Positions 33,858-42,504 of a stretch of DNA of 45,071 nucleotides are shown piece after piece. Origin of the DNA: JBPYFK01 sp051984675 (GTDB taxonomy: Bacteria > Actinomycetota > Actinomycetes > Mycobacteriales > Pseudonocardiaceae); assembly GCA_051984675.1 (NCBI GenBank), contig JBPYFK010000047.1, positions 1-45,071 of the forward strand, in the 5' to 3' direction. Each line of letters starts with the position of its first letter. Position 1 is the first letter of the stretch. The translations under genes and the position numbers were made by a program. The notes under the pieces were generated by a model. That model did no database searches, was not told the origin of the DNA, and worked only from the letters and a program-made list of their open reading frames with translations.

Positions 33858-34634
33858 ATGACCGTGTACGACGACCGAGGCCACCCGGTGCCACTCCAGC
33901 AACGCCCACATGCCGTGGTGTCCTTGGTACCTTCACTGACCGAGGCAATCGAAATCACCCTGCCCGGCCTGCTGATCGGCGCCACCGACTACTGCGTGCA
34001 GCCCAGCACACTGGACGTCACCCGCATCGGTGGCTCGAAGTACCCGCGCATCGACGACGTGCTCACGCTACAACCCGATCTCGTACTGGCGAACGTCGAG
34101 GAGAACCGGGCCGAAGACGTCCACCGCCTGCGCGCGGCCGGAATACCCGTATGGGTAACCGAGGCACCCACGACCGTCCCGGCCGCATTGCACTCCCTGC
34201 GCCGACTGCTCGCCGAAGCGTTCAGCGTGGACGCCCCGCCCTGGCTCACCGCCGCCGAACGGATCTGGCAGCCGGTCAGGCCAACCTGGGCACGGGCCCT
34301 CGTACCCGTCTGGCGACGCCCCTGGGTCGTGCTCGGCCGCGACACTTTCGCTGGCGACGTCCTGCGCCGGCAAGGCGTGGCCAACGCACTCGACACCGAC
34401 CAGCAGCGATACCCGCGGCCCCGCCTCGCTGAGTTGCAGACCATGCTGACCAGCGGGCAAGCCGACCTGGTGGTTCTGCCCGACGAGCCCTATGCCTTCA
34501 CCGCCGACGATGGCCCCGAAGCCTTCCCCGGGGCACGCTACGCGCTGGTATCCGGACGCTACCTCACCTGGTGGGGTCCCAGTCTGGTCGACGCGCATAC
34601 CCACCTCACGTCCGCACTGGGCTACCGGGCATGA
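33858..34634 (+). CDS. BtuF-like cobalamin/metal-binding protein without a signal peptide
   Basis: 258 residues of the TroA/BtuF periplasmic-binding superfamily (PBP2, helical backbone metal receptor): VVSLVPSLTEAI, IGATDYCVQP, RIGGSKYPRIDDVLTLQPDLVLAN and a C-terminal WWGPSLVDA. There is no signal peptide or lipobox, so the protein is probably cytoplasmic, and no BtuCD transporter genes are nearby. AGGAG lies 12 bases before the ATG at 33858. Placed right after the B12-dependent icmF, it could bind or sense cobalamin for that enzyme (inference). Confidence 0.78.
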   Translation: MTVYDDRGHPVPLQQRPHAVVSLVPSLTEAIEITLPGLLIGATDYCVQPSTLDVTRIGGSKYPRIDDVLTLQPDLVLANVEENRAEDVHRLRAAGIPVWVTEAPTTVPAALHSLRRLLAEAFSVDAPPWLTAAERIWQPVRPTWARALVPVWRRPWVVLGRDTFAGDVLRRQGVANALDTDQQRYPRPRLAELQTMLTSGQADLVVLPDEPYAFTADDGPEAFPGARYALVSGRYLTWWGPSLVDAHTHLTSALGYRA

Positions 34635-34796
34635 CCATTCACGAAACGGGACCCACAACACCGCCTGGGAGAAGTCTGTCCAGAAAAACGCCCCGTTGCG
34701 GCATGGGTCGCCCTGACGTTTGTGAAAGAGTCCCCGAGACCTGATGTCCACAATCCACGGGTTACGGCGATCCCGCCCGAGCGGAGTGGAGACCCA

Positions 34797-34886
34797 ATGA
34801 CCGCCACCAATCTTGCCCACCTAGACTGGCTGCTCAACGTGGGTGCGCTGGCCCGAGGGACCCCGCGAGCCTCAGCAGTTACCTGA
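34797..34886 (+). pseudogene. N-terminal fragment of a roadblock/LC7-domain gene
   Basis: With GGAG upstream, the ATG starts MTATNLAHLDWLLN, the typical first turn of actinobacterial roadblock/LC7 (MglB-like) proteins of conservon operons. After about 15 residues the sequence loses the family pattern and stops at codon 30. It was probably cut by the transposon remnant that follows. Confidence 0.35.
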
Positions 34887-34899
34887 GTCGTCGCGGTGT

Positions 34900-35480
34900 T
34901 GCCGTGCAGGAAGGTCGGGCAATACTCCCGCAACAGGGCACGCAGTTCCTGGACGACCTTGGTGCGCCGCCAGATTCGTATCTTGGGCAGCCGGGGGCCA
35001 GACCGCGCCGCTTCGACGCGCGGTGACTCAGGGGCGGCGTCGTAGCGTGATACCAGATCCTCGGCGCGCCCTGTGCGTTCCCGCGACTTCGAGGTCCTCT
35101 CGGGCTGACGGCCGCTCGGAGACTGCCTCGTCGTACGCTTCCATCGTGGAGACTGCCTTGCTGAGCAGGTTCGCGAGAGTCGTCCATTGTCGTTCGGCGG
35201 CAAGAGCGTGATCAATGTCGGGCCTGCCGCCGTCAACCACCAGGACCGGATGACGAGCCGGCTCAGGACAGTCCGCCGGGGGAGGGCATGCTCGATGCCG
35301 AGCGCGGTGGCGCCGGCGATGGCGGCCTTGCTGCCCATCCGCCTCGCTGTCACTCTCCCTCAGCGCGCCGTTCTCCAAGAGATCGTCGTCGCGCCGACCC
35401 GGCAGCGCGACATGTGCGCTGGGGAGTGAGATCGTCGCGGCGTTCGGACAACAATCGCAAGACCATCAATTGATCTTCGG
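34900..35480 (-). mobile_element. Degraded IS110-type transposase fragments
   Basis: Two minus-strand pieces in different frames resemble IS110-family transposases. One is VLRLLSERRDDLTPQRT (about 35465-35415). The other is SPRVEA followed by WRRTKVVQELRALLREYCP (about 35030-34915). Frames are broken between them, and no terminal repeats (usually absent in IS110) can be used to mark the ends. They may come from more than one element. Confidence 0.48.
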
Positions 35481-35640
35481 GATGGACGCGGTCCGCACGG
35501 TGTTCATAGCGCTTCTGCGGTTGACGGTGTGATGGATCGCCGTGGAGAACATCACGTCGCCGGGACCGTAGAATTCGTGGCAGGGTAGACAAGATATCGT
35601 ACGTCGGCCGGTATACCGGACGCATGGAAACCATCGGGGT

Positions 35641-36417
35641 GTGTCAGTGAGCGTCGGTTCTTTGCTCCTGCTCCTGGTGGCGGGGGTGGGCGCCGGTTTG
35701 GCCGGTTCGATCGCCGGTCTGGCGTCGCTGTTCAGCTACCCGGCGCTTCTCGCGGTCGGATTGCCGCCGATCGCGGCCAACGTCACCAACACGGTGGCGA
35801 TGTTCTCCACGACAGTCGGAGCCGCGACCGGGTCCCGGGCCGAACTACGTGGCCAGAAGCTCCGTATCGGCCGGCTGATCGCGTTGGCCGTGGCCGGCGG
35901 AACACTGGGCGCGATCCTGCTGCTGAATACCTCGACGGCGACGTTCGAGCGTGTCGTCCCCTGGCTGATCGCCCTCGGATCGCTGTTGCTGCTCATGCGC
36001 ACTCCACTGCGCCGTATTGCAAATGAGTGGGGACGGCAGCGCGGTGAGGCACCACGCGCCACGCTGCCGCTGGCGTGCGCGGTGGTGCTGGTCGGGGTGT
36101 ATAGCGGTTATTTCGGGGCTGCGGCGGGGGTGTTGATGCTGGCGGTGTTGTCCCTGTCTTTGACCGAGCCCCTACCCGTGACCAATGCCGTCAAGAACCT
36201 CCTCACCGGCGCCGCCAACCTCGCCGCCGCGATCGGGTATGCCTTTCTCGCCCCCGTCAACTGGGGCTCCGCTGGCATCCTGGCGGTTGGCTGCCTGATC
36301 GGAGCCTGGACCGGTCCAGCGATCGTGCGGCGGCTTCCCGAACGACCGTTACGCATCGCGGTGGCGCTTGGGGGCTTAGCGCTCGCCGTGCATCTGTGGC
36401 TTGCGACAACGCATTGA
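35641..36417 (+). CDS. TSUP/TauE-SafE family membrane exporter
   Basis: 258-residue membrane protein with about eight hydrophobic segments. The two TSUP repeat signatures are visible: GSIAGLASLFSYPALLAVGLPP, then NVTNTVAMF in the first half, and YSGYFGAAAGVLMLAVLS, then NAVKNLL in the second. Members export or import sulfite, sulfoacetate or other organosulfur and organic anions. The start is one of two GTG codons, 35641 or 35647, without a strong ribosome-binding site. It stands alone, so the substrate is unknown. A link to the sulfation genes 10 kb away would be speculation. Confidence 0.87.
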   Translation: MSVSVGSLLLLLVAGVGAGLAGSIAGLASLFSYPALLAVGLPPIAANVTNTVAMFSTTVGAATGSRAELRGQKLRIGRLIALAVAGGTLGAILLLNTSTATFERVVPWLIALGSLLLLMRTPLRRIANEWGRQRGEAPRATLPLACAVVLVGVYSGYFGAAAGVLMLAVLSLSLTEPLPVTNAVKNLLTGAANLAAAIGYAFLAPVNWGSAGILAVGCLIGAWTGPAIVRRLPERPLRIAVALGGLALAVHLWLATTH

Positions 36418-36442
36418 CAGCCCTGGCGACTTGGCGGCTTCG

Positions 36443-36734
36443 ATGACTGTTGGAGATCGGTAAGCAAGTTGCTGGACTGCGACCGAGGCCAGCCGGGCTC
36501 TCGGCGCTGCTGGACGATATCGAGCACGGCGAGACGATCGTGGTGACCCGAGGTGGACGGCGGATCGCGCAGATAACGCCGGCCCCGCAGGCCAACGGGG
36601 CCGCGCTGCGGGAGGTCTTTGCCCGGTGGCAGGGCGCAGACGCGTTCGATGAGCGCTTCGCGGTCGCGGCGCAGGTCGCCCAGGCGCGCGAGGCGGTCTC
36701 GACGGAGGAGGACACCCACCCGTGGCGCGACTGA
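36443..36734 (+). pseudogene. Decayed Phd/VapB-type antitoxin
   Basis: From about 36505 the frame reads LSALLDDIEHGETIVVTRGG, the standard core of Phd/VapB antitoxins, and runs to 36734. The N-terminus is broken. The ATG at 36443 is in another frame and meets a stop after six codons, while the motif ATEASRAL is readable only in that other frame just before the shift. The only in-frame start is a TTG at 36450. The 3' end overlaps the toxin gene by 13 bases, as in normal pairs. Confidence 0.6.
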
Positions 36735-37126
36735 TCCTGGACACGGGCGTGCTGGTCGCCGGGGCGCGGGGGCGCCTGGATGTGGCCGGGTTGGACGAGG
36801 ACGACGATGTGGCGCTGCCGGCTGTAGTCGGGCCGAGTACGTGGCCGGGGTGCTGCTTGATGAGGATCAGGCTCGGCGCGCCGCCCAGCGTGCTTTCCTG
36901 CGCGATGTGCTGGCGGTGACGCCGGTGGTCGACTATGACCCGGAGGTGGCCGAGCACCACGCCGAGCTGCTCGCGCATACTCGCCGGTCGAGCCGCGTGG
37001 CGCGGGCCGCGCGATTTGATGATCGCGGCGACCGCTCGCGCTACGGGCCGTGTGCTGGTCACCACCGACACTAAGGCTGGGTTCGGGGAGCTGCCCGAGG
37101 TCGCGGTACGCGAAATCACCCATTGA
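36722..37126 (+). pseudogene. Decayed VapC-type PIN-domain toxin
   Basis: All four acidic PIN residues can be found, but in three different frames: LDTGVLVAG (36722-), AEYVAGVLLDED (about 36835-), then RDLMIAATARA and TTDTKAGFG (about 37010-37126). Two single-base shifts, near 36830 and near 37000, break the gene. The intact version would be a ribonuclease of about 134 residues. With the antitoxin also damaged, the pair is probably dead. Confidence 0.68.
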
Positions 37127-37282
37127 CCACAGCCGACACGCCCGTACAGGGGTCGCCTTTTGACCCCGCAGGGCCGGGCATGGCACGCAAGTCACCTAAT
37201 GTCCGTTGTAAACGAGTGGTGGCTGCAAAACAACCCGTCACCGCAAGGATCCGCTGGTATGGGAGCCCGGATCGCCGCCTGT

Positions 37283-37999
37283 TCATAATGGGCGTTGTGC
37301 GAGGTAGACGGTGTTGGCGGATTCGCCGCGAGTGTAGGGGTTGGTGAAGGTGACCACGTGTGTCTCCGGGGCGGTGAACACCTCGGCGAGCGCGGTGGTG
37401 AAGTCGTCGTCAGGTGGATCGTTCGACCACAGGGCGAAAATCCCGCCGGGGTGAAGGTGCCGGGCGAGCTGGCGTAGTCCTACGCGCTCGTAGAACGAGG
37501 CGTGGCTCGGATGGAGAACGTGCGCGGGGGAGTGGTCGATGTCGAGGAGGATGGCGTGGAAACGCCGGTGCGGCCTCTCGGGGTCGAACCCGGTTCCGCT
37601 GGCCATGGCGAAGAAGTCCCCGTGCATCAGGCGAGTTCGGGGGTCCGACGTGATGCTGGAGGCCAGTGGCAGCAGTTCGCGCTGGTGCCACTCGATCACG
37701 GCGCCGAGTGCTTCGACCACGAGCAGCGAATTCACACGGGGTTCGTCCAGTGCGGCTTTGGCCGTGAATCCGAGCCCGAGGCCGCCGACCACCACGTCGA
37801 GCGAAGTGCCGGGCAGCGCGGCCAGGCCCAGGTGTGCGAGTTCGGTCTCGGCTGCGGTGAACACGCTCGACATGAGGAATTCGTCGTCGAGCTTGATCTC
37901 GTAGACCTCTTCCTGGAGCGCGGGGTCGAGTCTGCGCCGGAGGCTGACCACTCCGATCGGTGTCTGGCGCCAGTCCAGTTCCTTGAATCGAGCGTTCAC
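37283..37999 (-). CDS. Spermidine-synthase-like methyltransferase-fold protein
   Basis: About 238 residues with the Rossmann-like core of the spermidine synthase/spermine synthase family: VVVGGLGLGFTA (aminopropyl-donor loop), LLVVEALGAVIEW, HGDFF and ILLDIDHSP. Normal enzymes use decarboxylated SAM and putrescine. The GGxGxG loop is kept, but the DxD region reads DIDHSP, so the activity is uncertain. The GTG at 37999 has GGGAG 9 bases upstream; the ATG at 38008 directly abuts that site and is less likely. It stands alone, with no polyamine genes beside it. Confidence 0.75.
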   Translation of the reverse strand: MNARFKELDWRQTPIGVVSLRRRLDPALQEEVYEIKLDDEFLMSSVFTAAETELAHLGLAALPGTSLDVVVGGLGLGFTAKAALDEPRVNSLLVVEALGAVIEWHQRELLPLASSITSDPRTRLMHGDFFAMASGTGFDPERPHRRFHAILLDIDHSPAHVLHPSHASFYERVGLRQLARHLHPGGIFALWSNDPPDDDFTTALAEVFTAPETHVVTFTNPYTRGESANTVYLAQRPL

Positions 38000-38257
38000 T
38001 AAAGCCATCTCCCGCTGTTGGGTCACCCCGCACCGTCCCAGATCATGCCCGTGGGCACGGCGCTGGGCGCGGTGACCTGGAGGCGGCACCCCATGCTGGA
38101 GCGGCCCGGCATGTCGCCTGCCTGTTGTACAGGTGTTTCAGTTGCCGGTCAGAGTTGGTCGACGTGCGGTGTCAGACCCTGTCGGAATCGCGTATTGGCC
38201 CGTGTTGTGACCTGCGGTGATCGACGGATGTCGAGGATCGGGGGATGATCGTGTCCG

Positions 38258-38347
38258 GTGTCGTTGCGCCTGCTGTACCTGATCTTGTTGCGGCTTGTGG
38301 GTGGGCTGGTGTTGCTCGGTCGTTTTTCTGCGGCATTACGAGGGTAG
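38258..38347 (+). mobile_element. Truncated transposase/integrase N-terminus
   Basis: GTG start, then 29 codons reading SLRLLYLILLRLVGGLVLLG, a hydrophobic N-terminus common to a group of actinobacterial integrase-core transposases. The rest is missing after 38330. The preceding 90 bases may include the element's left end. Confidence 0.42.
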
Positions 38348-38544
38348 ACGACCTCACCGAGGTCACCAACTCCGTCCGCCACGGGTAGACCATCCCATCC
38401 GCGGCGGTGGCCATGAACGGATCAGGCGTCGACCGTCTTGGGAGGGCTGATCAACGAATAGGAACCGGCGGTATGAAAACCGCAGCTCATCCCCGGTGGC
38501 TCTAGGTCCACTAGAAAGCGGATGTGCGCGAAGCGATTTCTTCG

Positions 38545-38690
38545 TGACCATGGTTCTCGCCGACGCATATCTTGACCAAGGAGAGCCTGAAGAAGCACGC
38601 CGTACTACATTGGGTGCGCTGGAAACACGTGAGGTACTCAAGTCCTCGGTGCAAGGCATACGTCGACGAATTCCTCAGCGGCTTTCACGT
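38545..38690 (+). pseudogene. C-terminal remnant of an XRE regulator with TPR-like region
   Basis: Reads VLADAYLDQGEPEEARRTT in one frame and then RCKAYVDEFL in the next, with a single-base shift near 38650. Together they match the usual end of actinomycete helix-turn-helix XRE regulators with TPR-like tails. The DNA-binding half is absent. Confidence 0.42.
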
Positions 38691-38844
38691 GTGGGTGACA
38701 GCCCTGTGGTCCGGGGCTTCATTGAGCAGGTGTCTCACGCCCGTCTCTGGGTGTCCGACGACGTTAGAAAGACGCCCAGTCGCGCCGGCAGAGTCAGGTC
38801 ATAGATACTGCTGTCGACCGGTCGTTCTGTTGGGGGAGTAAGGC

Positions 38845-39489
38845 ATGGGCCTCATCCACATCGAGTTGTTCGCAACCCTCGACCTCGTCGGACAGTCTCC
38901 CGGTGGCCCGAACGAGGACCCGGTGGGGTTCCCGTTCGGCGGCTGGCAGGCGCCCTTGCTGGACGAGGTCGTCGGGGCTCAGGTCGGTGCCGCGTACGAG
39001 GGCACGGACGCCCTCCTGCTTGGCCGGCGGACGTATGACATCTTCGCCGCCTACTGGCCGTACCAGGAGGGCGGCGAGGACAACGAGATCGCCACGCTCT
39101 TCAACCGCGTCCCGAAGTACGTGGCCTCCCGCGGCAGGCCCGACCTCTCGTGGGCCGGGTCGACCCAGCTCGGCCAGGATCTGCCCGGCGCGGTGCGCGA
39201 GATCCGTGACCGGCACGAGCACGTAAAGGTCGTCGGGAGCCTGAACCTGGTGCAGACCCTACTGCGCGAGAAGCTCTTCGACTATCTTGACCTCTGGGTG
39301 CACCCGATCGTGCTCGGCGTTGGGAAGAAGGTGTTCGACGGTGGGGCGGTGCCCACGAACGTCACGCTCCTCGAACCGCCGGTAGCCGGTCCCACGGGCA
39401 TCGTGTATCTGCGCTATGGGCTCGCCGCTGGCACGCCCGGAACGGGGGACATGAGCGCACCTGATCGCGGTGTCGGACGCGACGACTGA
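38845..39489 (+). CDS. Dihydrofolate reductase / RibD C-terminal family protein
   Basis: 214 residues of the DHFR-like RibD_C fold: ELFATLDLVGQ at the start, LLLGRRTYDIFAAYWP in the cofactor region, VVGSLNLVQTLL, and HPIVLGVGKKVF near the end. These stand-alone proteins are NADPH-dependent reductases of uncertain substrate in actinobacteria. GGGGGAGTAAGG lies just before the ATG. The last 25 residues are Gly/Asp-rich. The 3' end overlaps a minus-strand hypothetical gene. There is no operon partner. Confidence 0.88.
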   Translation: MGLIHIELFATLDLVGQSPGGPNEDPVGFPFGGWQAPLLDEVVGAQVGAAYEGTDALLLGRRTYDIFAAYWPYQEGGEDNEIATLFNRVPKYVASRGRPDLSWAGSTQLGQDLPGAVREIRDRHEHVKVVGSLNLVQTLLREKLFDYLDLWVHPIVLGVGKKVFDGGAVPTNVTLLEPPVAGPTGIVYLRYGLAAGTPGTGDMSAPDRGVGRDD

Positions 39490-39914
39490 AGCGGCCCCGT
39501 GCGAGGTTGGGTCAGTGTCGTCGGCGGCGAATCCGCTAGGTCGGCATTCCGCCCCGGCGTCGGCAGTTTGAGGTGCGGACACCGTGGCGAAGTGCCTCGC
39601 CAGAGGGCCGCCGCCGTAACGCAATGGTCGGGACTTCGTTTGAGCAGACGCCGGAGTCCATCGGCGAGATCCGACCGCTGCTGGCTGATCGAGGCTGTCG
39701 CGTGGAGCAGGGAATTCGGTTGCGCACGGTGGCCGGTGCGCATCCGTTCATGGGCCTCGGTGAGTGCTGCAAAAAACGAAGAATATGTTTGCTGCTGCAG
39801 CTTTCGGCGGTTGGACACCTGCTCGGGTCTCCACTTGAAGCGCTCGTTGATCAATGTTGCGAAGAGCGCGATCACCGCACCGAGCGCGGTGCTCGCCAGC
39901 GACATCCAGTCCAC
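39414..39914 (-). CDS. Hypothetical protein with an N-terminal membrane anchor, 3' end probably degraded
   Basis: From the GTG at 39914 it reads VDWMSLASTALGAVIALFAT, one membrane segment, then a charged coiled-coil-like region (NRRKLQQQTYSSFFAALTEAHERM). This is a common pattern of uncharacterised actinobacterial proteins. The last 70 codons are low-complexity Pro/Thr/Ser and overlap the DHFR-like gene, so the original end is probably lost. No ribosome-binding site is seen. Confidence 0.42.
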   Translation of the reverse strand: MDWMSLASTALGAVIALFATLINERFKWRPEQVSNRRKLQQQTYSSFFAALTEAHERMRTGHRAQPNSLLHATASISQQRSDLADGLRRLLKRSPDHCVTAAALWRGTSPRCPHLKLPTPGRNADLADSPPTTLTQPRTGPLQSSRPTPRSGALMSPVPGVPAASP

Positions 39915-40169
39915 GACCCAGATCTTGCCAGACGTTCGACGCAGCCAAGTGTCCATGCTCAAGCGCTATGTCCACGTGCCCGACGAGATCAAGGATGTCA
40001 TCGGAGACCAGGTCGGCGCGCTGTCGTGGAAGATGTGGCAGCGCCCCAACGGCGATGAGGGTGGCGTGGCGCGTGTGCCTGCGTCGGCCTGGCCCGGGGG
40101 AGTCGAACCTCGGGCCACTTGGTTGTAGGTGATGGCGGCCATGGCGGGGGCTCCTTGATTTGATCGACC
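39915..40169. other. Gap with terminator for the sugar operon
   Basis: A 10-bp stem-loop lies at 40090-40117, described separately. Nothing else is recognised. Confidence 0.45.
40090..40117 (-). terminator. Stem-loop after the GH5 gene
   Basis: TGGCCCGGGG (40090-40099) pairs with CCTCGGGCCA (40108-40117), with one G-T wobble, around an 8-base loop. It lies 53 bases past the GH5 stop on the minus strand, a normal place for the operon terminator. Confidence 0.5.
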
Positions 40170-41561
40170 TCACGAGGCGGTGGCGGCTTGGTGCAAGGTG
40201 GTGGCAAGCCGCTCGCGGCGGGTGCACGCGGTGAAGGCGAAGGACTCGGCGAGCGCGGTGAGCTCGTCGCGTGAAAGCCCTTCCAAGCATCGTGCGTAGT
40301 CGTCGGCCATGGGTTCGGCGAGCAGGATGTGGCGTACGAGGACGTCGATCCATTTTTTCTGGCCGAACGGGAATGGGGCGAAGTGGGGGAACTCGCGTGT
40401 GAAGGTTGCCTCGATCGGGTCGAGAATGTGCCGGACTCCGTGATCGAGACTTCCCCAGGAGTCCACGCCCAATCGTGCTTTCTTCGCCAGAACCGGCTTG
40501 ATCGTCTCGGTGTAGGGCGAGTCTTCCGGAGTATAGAGCAGGCCCTGCAGGCCGATGTCCTTGTAGGTCCAGATCGACCAACTCGCGCCGTACTTCTGGT
40601 AGATGTCGAGTTGGTCTTCCAGAACCTGATACCGCTGGTCGTCCCGTTGTGGGTCGCCGGTGTAGACGGGGCCGAATTCACCGATCCAGATCGGGGTTCC
40701 GGTCTGGCGCATGTACTGGGTGCGTTCGAGGTACATCTCTTCGAGCACATCCCGGTCGACGTACCGGCCGCGGGAGACGCCGGGATACGGTCCACCGTCG
40801 ACGAAGCCAGGAAGTCCGTAGTCGTGGGCGGTGTAAACGGAATTGGGGAGCGGATCGGCGAACATATGGAACTCGGTGCCATAGCGGTTGCCGTCGAGGA
40901 ACAGGATGTGGTCGCCATCGATGGCCCGGATGGCTTCGTGTAGCCGCTGGTAGAAGGGGCCGATGGCGGTGCCGGAGACGTCGCCGGGTTCGTTGATCGG
41001 GTTGTACCCGGCGACCCACGGGTTGTTGCGGTAGCGGTGGGCGAAGCCTTCCCAGAGGTGGACGACCCGGTCCTGGAAGTGGCGGTGGGTCCAGAAAAAG
41101 GACCAATGGGTGGGGTTGTCGCTGTGCCAGTGCTGGTTCTGGAATCCGGGGAGCGCATGGAGATCGATGATGGAATACAACCCGTGCCGGGCGCAGGCGT
41201 CGATGACCCGGTCCAGCCTGGCGAATCCCTCCTCGAGGAGCTCGAAGGGCGCCATGTCGTCTTCGAAGTGACGGTAGTTGACGGGGATGCGCACGCAGTT
41301 CAAGCCCAGTGAGGCGAGGAACGCGGCGTCGTCGTCGGTGAAGAAGACGTCCAGAAGCCGGTCGAAGAAGGCGTGGTAGTTGTCCTCGCCGAGGGTTCGA
41401 CGCAGCGCGTGCCGGTGCACGGACTCGGTGGAGGGGTAGCCGGTGATGAAGTTTTCCATGTTCATCCAGCCCCCGAGCCCGACCCCGCGCAAGGTGACGG
41501 GTTGTCGCGCTCGGGTGACCAGGCGGGGGCCATCGGTGTGTAAGAAGACCGCATCGTCCAT
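40170..41561 (-). CDS. Glycoside hydrolase family 5 (beta-glucanase/cellulase-like), intracellular
   Basis: 463-residue TIM-barrel retaining glycosidase. The acid/base is Glu191 in PINEPGD and the nucleophile is Glu295 in WIGEFGP, with RIPVNYRHF, IDLHALPG and HDYG as other GH5 landmarks. There is no signal peptide, so it acts inside the cell on oligosaccharides imported by the ABC transporter encoded in the same operon. GGAAACC precedes the ATG. About 100 residues after the barrel are helical and of unknown role. It is the last gene of the operon. Confidence 0.92.
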   Translation of the reverse strand: MDDAVFLHTDGPRLVTRARQPVTLRGVGLGGWMNMENFITGYPSTESVHRHALRRTLGEDNYHAFFDRLLDVFFTDDDAAFLASLGLNCVRIPVNYRHFEDDMAPFELLEEGFARLDRVIDACARHGLYSIIDLHALPGFQNQHWHSDNPTHWSFFWTHRHFQDRVVHLWEGFAHRYRNNPWVAGYNPINEPGDVSGTAIGPFYQRLHEAIRAIDGDHILFLDGNRYGTEFHMFADPLPNSVYTAHDYGLPGFVDGGPYPGVSRGRYVDRDVLEEMYLERTQYMRQTGTPIWIGEFGPVYTGDPQRDDQRYQVLEDQLDIYQKYGASWSIWTYKDIGLQGLLYTPEDSPYTETIKPVLAKKARLGVDSWGSLDHGVRHILDPIEATFTREFPHFAPFPFGQKKWIDVLVRHILLAEPMADDYARCLEGLSRDELTALAESFAFTACTRRERLATTLHQAATAS

Positions 41562-41586
41562 GGTTTCCGTCTTTCTCCGGTGGTGG

Positions 41587-42504
41587 TCATTTGCTGAAGC
41601 CTGCGGTGAGTCCGCTGATGAGCTGGCGGCGGGCGCCCAGATAGAGCGCGAGTAGGGGGAGGCTGGACAGCACGACGGCGGCGAGGATGGCGGGCACGTT
41701 GATGGTGAATTCGCCTTGGAAGCTCCACAGGCTCAGTGACACCACGCGGGTGGAGGGGCTCTGGGTGAGCACGAGAGGGAATAGGAAGCCGTTCCAGACC
41801 TGCAGCGCGTTGTAGATCGTCACCGTGATCAATGCGGGCTTGCTCAGCGGCATGACGAGGTGACGTAGTACCGTCCACTGGGTTGCGCCGTCGACGTGCA
41901 TGGCGTCGAAGAGTTCGTTGGGCACGTCCCGGAGGAAGTTGGACAGGATGAGGATGGTCATCGGCAGTCCGAACGCCACCGTGGGGAGGATGAGCGCGAT
42001 CAGCGTGTCGTACAGGCGCAACTGGGTGATGATGAAGTAGACGGGAATGATCGAGGCGTGGACAGGGATGGCTAGTCCCGCGAGAAAGATCTTGAACGTG
42101 GACTGGGCGAACCGGCCTGCCCGCCGGACGATGACGTAGGCCGCCATCAGTCCGGCGCCGACCGCCAGCGCGATCGTGGCGACCGTGACGATCGCGCTGT
42201 TGAGGAGGTACTGGGGGAATCCGCTGGCCAGCACCTGCTGATAGTTGTCCAGGGTGGGCGCGGTGGGTGGGGCCCAGGGACTTGAGGTGAGGAAACCGTC
42301 CTGGTCCTTGAGGCTGGTGATCAGCACCCAGTACAGCGGGATGGCCACGACCGTCAGCCATGCCAGGCCACCCAGGCCGGCGAGAACGTTGGGTCTGCGC
42401 CGTAAACGTCGCCGAGGTCGCCGTGCTGGACTTCGGCGAATCCGCTGTGCGGGGCGGGTGGTATCAGACGTCGCTGCTTGTCGAGGGACGACCGCGGGAG
42501 GCAT
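41587..42504 (-). CDS. Carbohydrate ABC transporter permease (MalG type)
   Basis: 305 residues with six membrane segments after an Arg-rich cytoplasmic tail. The EAA loop reads FDAMHVDGATQWTVLRHLVM, followed by PLSKP, the docking site for the MsmK-type ATPase. No ATPase gene is in the window, and such transporters usually borrow a shared one (established knowledge). Its ATG overlaps the stop of the upstream permease by one base. Confidence 0.93.
   Translation of the reverse strand: MPPAVVPRQAATSDTTRPAQRIRRSPARRPRRRLRRRPNVLAGLGGLAWLTVVAIPLYWVLITSLKDQDGFLTSSPWAPPTAPTLDNYQQVLASGFPQYLLNSAIVTVATIALAVGAGLMAAYVIVRRAGRFAQSTFKIFLAGLAIPVHASIIPVYFIITQLRLYDTLIALILPTVAFGLPMTILILSNFLRDVPNELFDAMHVDGATQWTVLRHLVMPLSKPALITVTIYNALQVWNGFLFPLVLTQSPSTRVVSLSLWSFQGEFTINVPAILAAVVLSSLPLLALYLGARRQLISGLTAGFSK

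Larger units (their letters stand above)
34635..35640. other. 1-kb scar of broken genes
   Basis: No intact gene. It holds a roadblock/LC7 N-terminal fragment (34797-34886), IS110-type transposase fragments on the minus strand (about 34900-35480) and, near 35530-35590, a short minus-strand stretch (GPGDVMFSTAIHH) that looks like part of another broken gene. Confidence 0.5.
38009..38844. other. 836-base region of remnants
   Basis: Contains a transposase N-terminal fragment (38258-38347) and the C-terminal part of a broken XRE-type regulator (38545-38690). Nothing intact is seen. Confidence 0.5.

Noticed and set aside
40085..40125. Sequence resembling a tRNA T-arm (GTTCGACTCC on the minus strand)
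   Set aside because: The five-base T-stem has two mismatches and no matching acceptor or anticodon arms are present. It is better explained as the loop of the stem-loop at 40090-40117.
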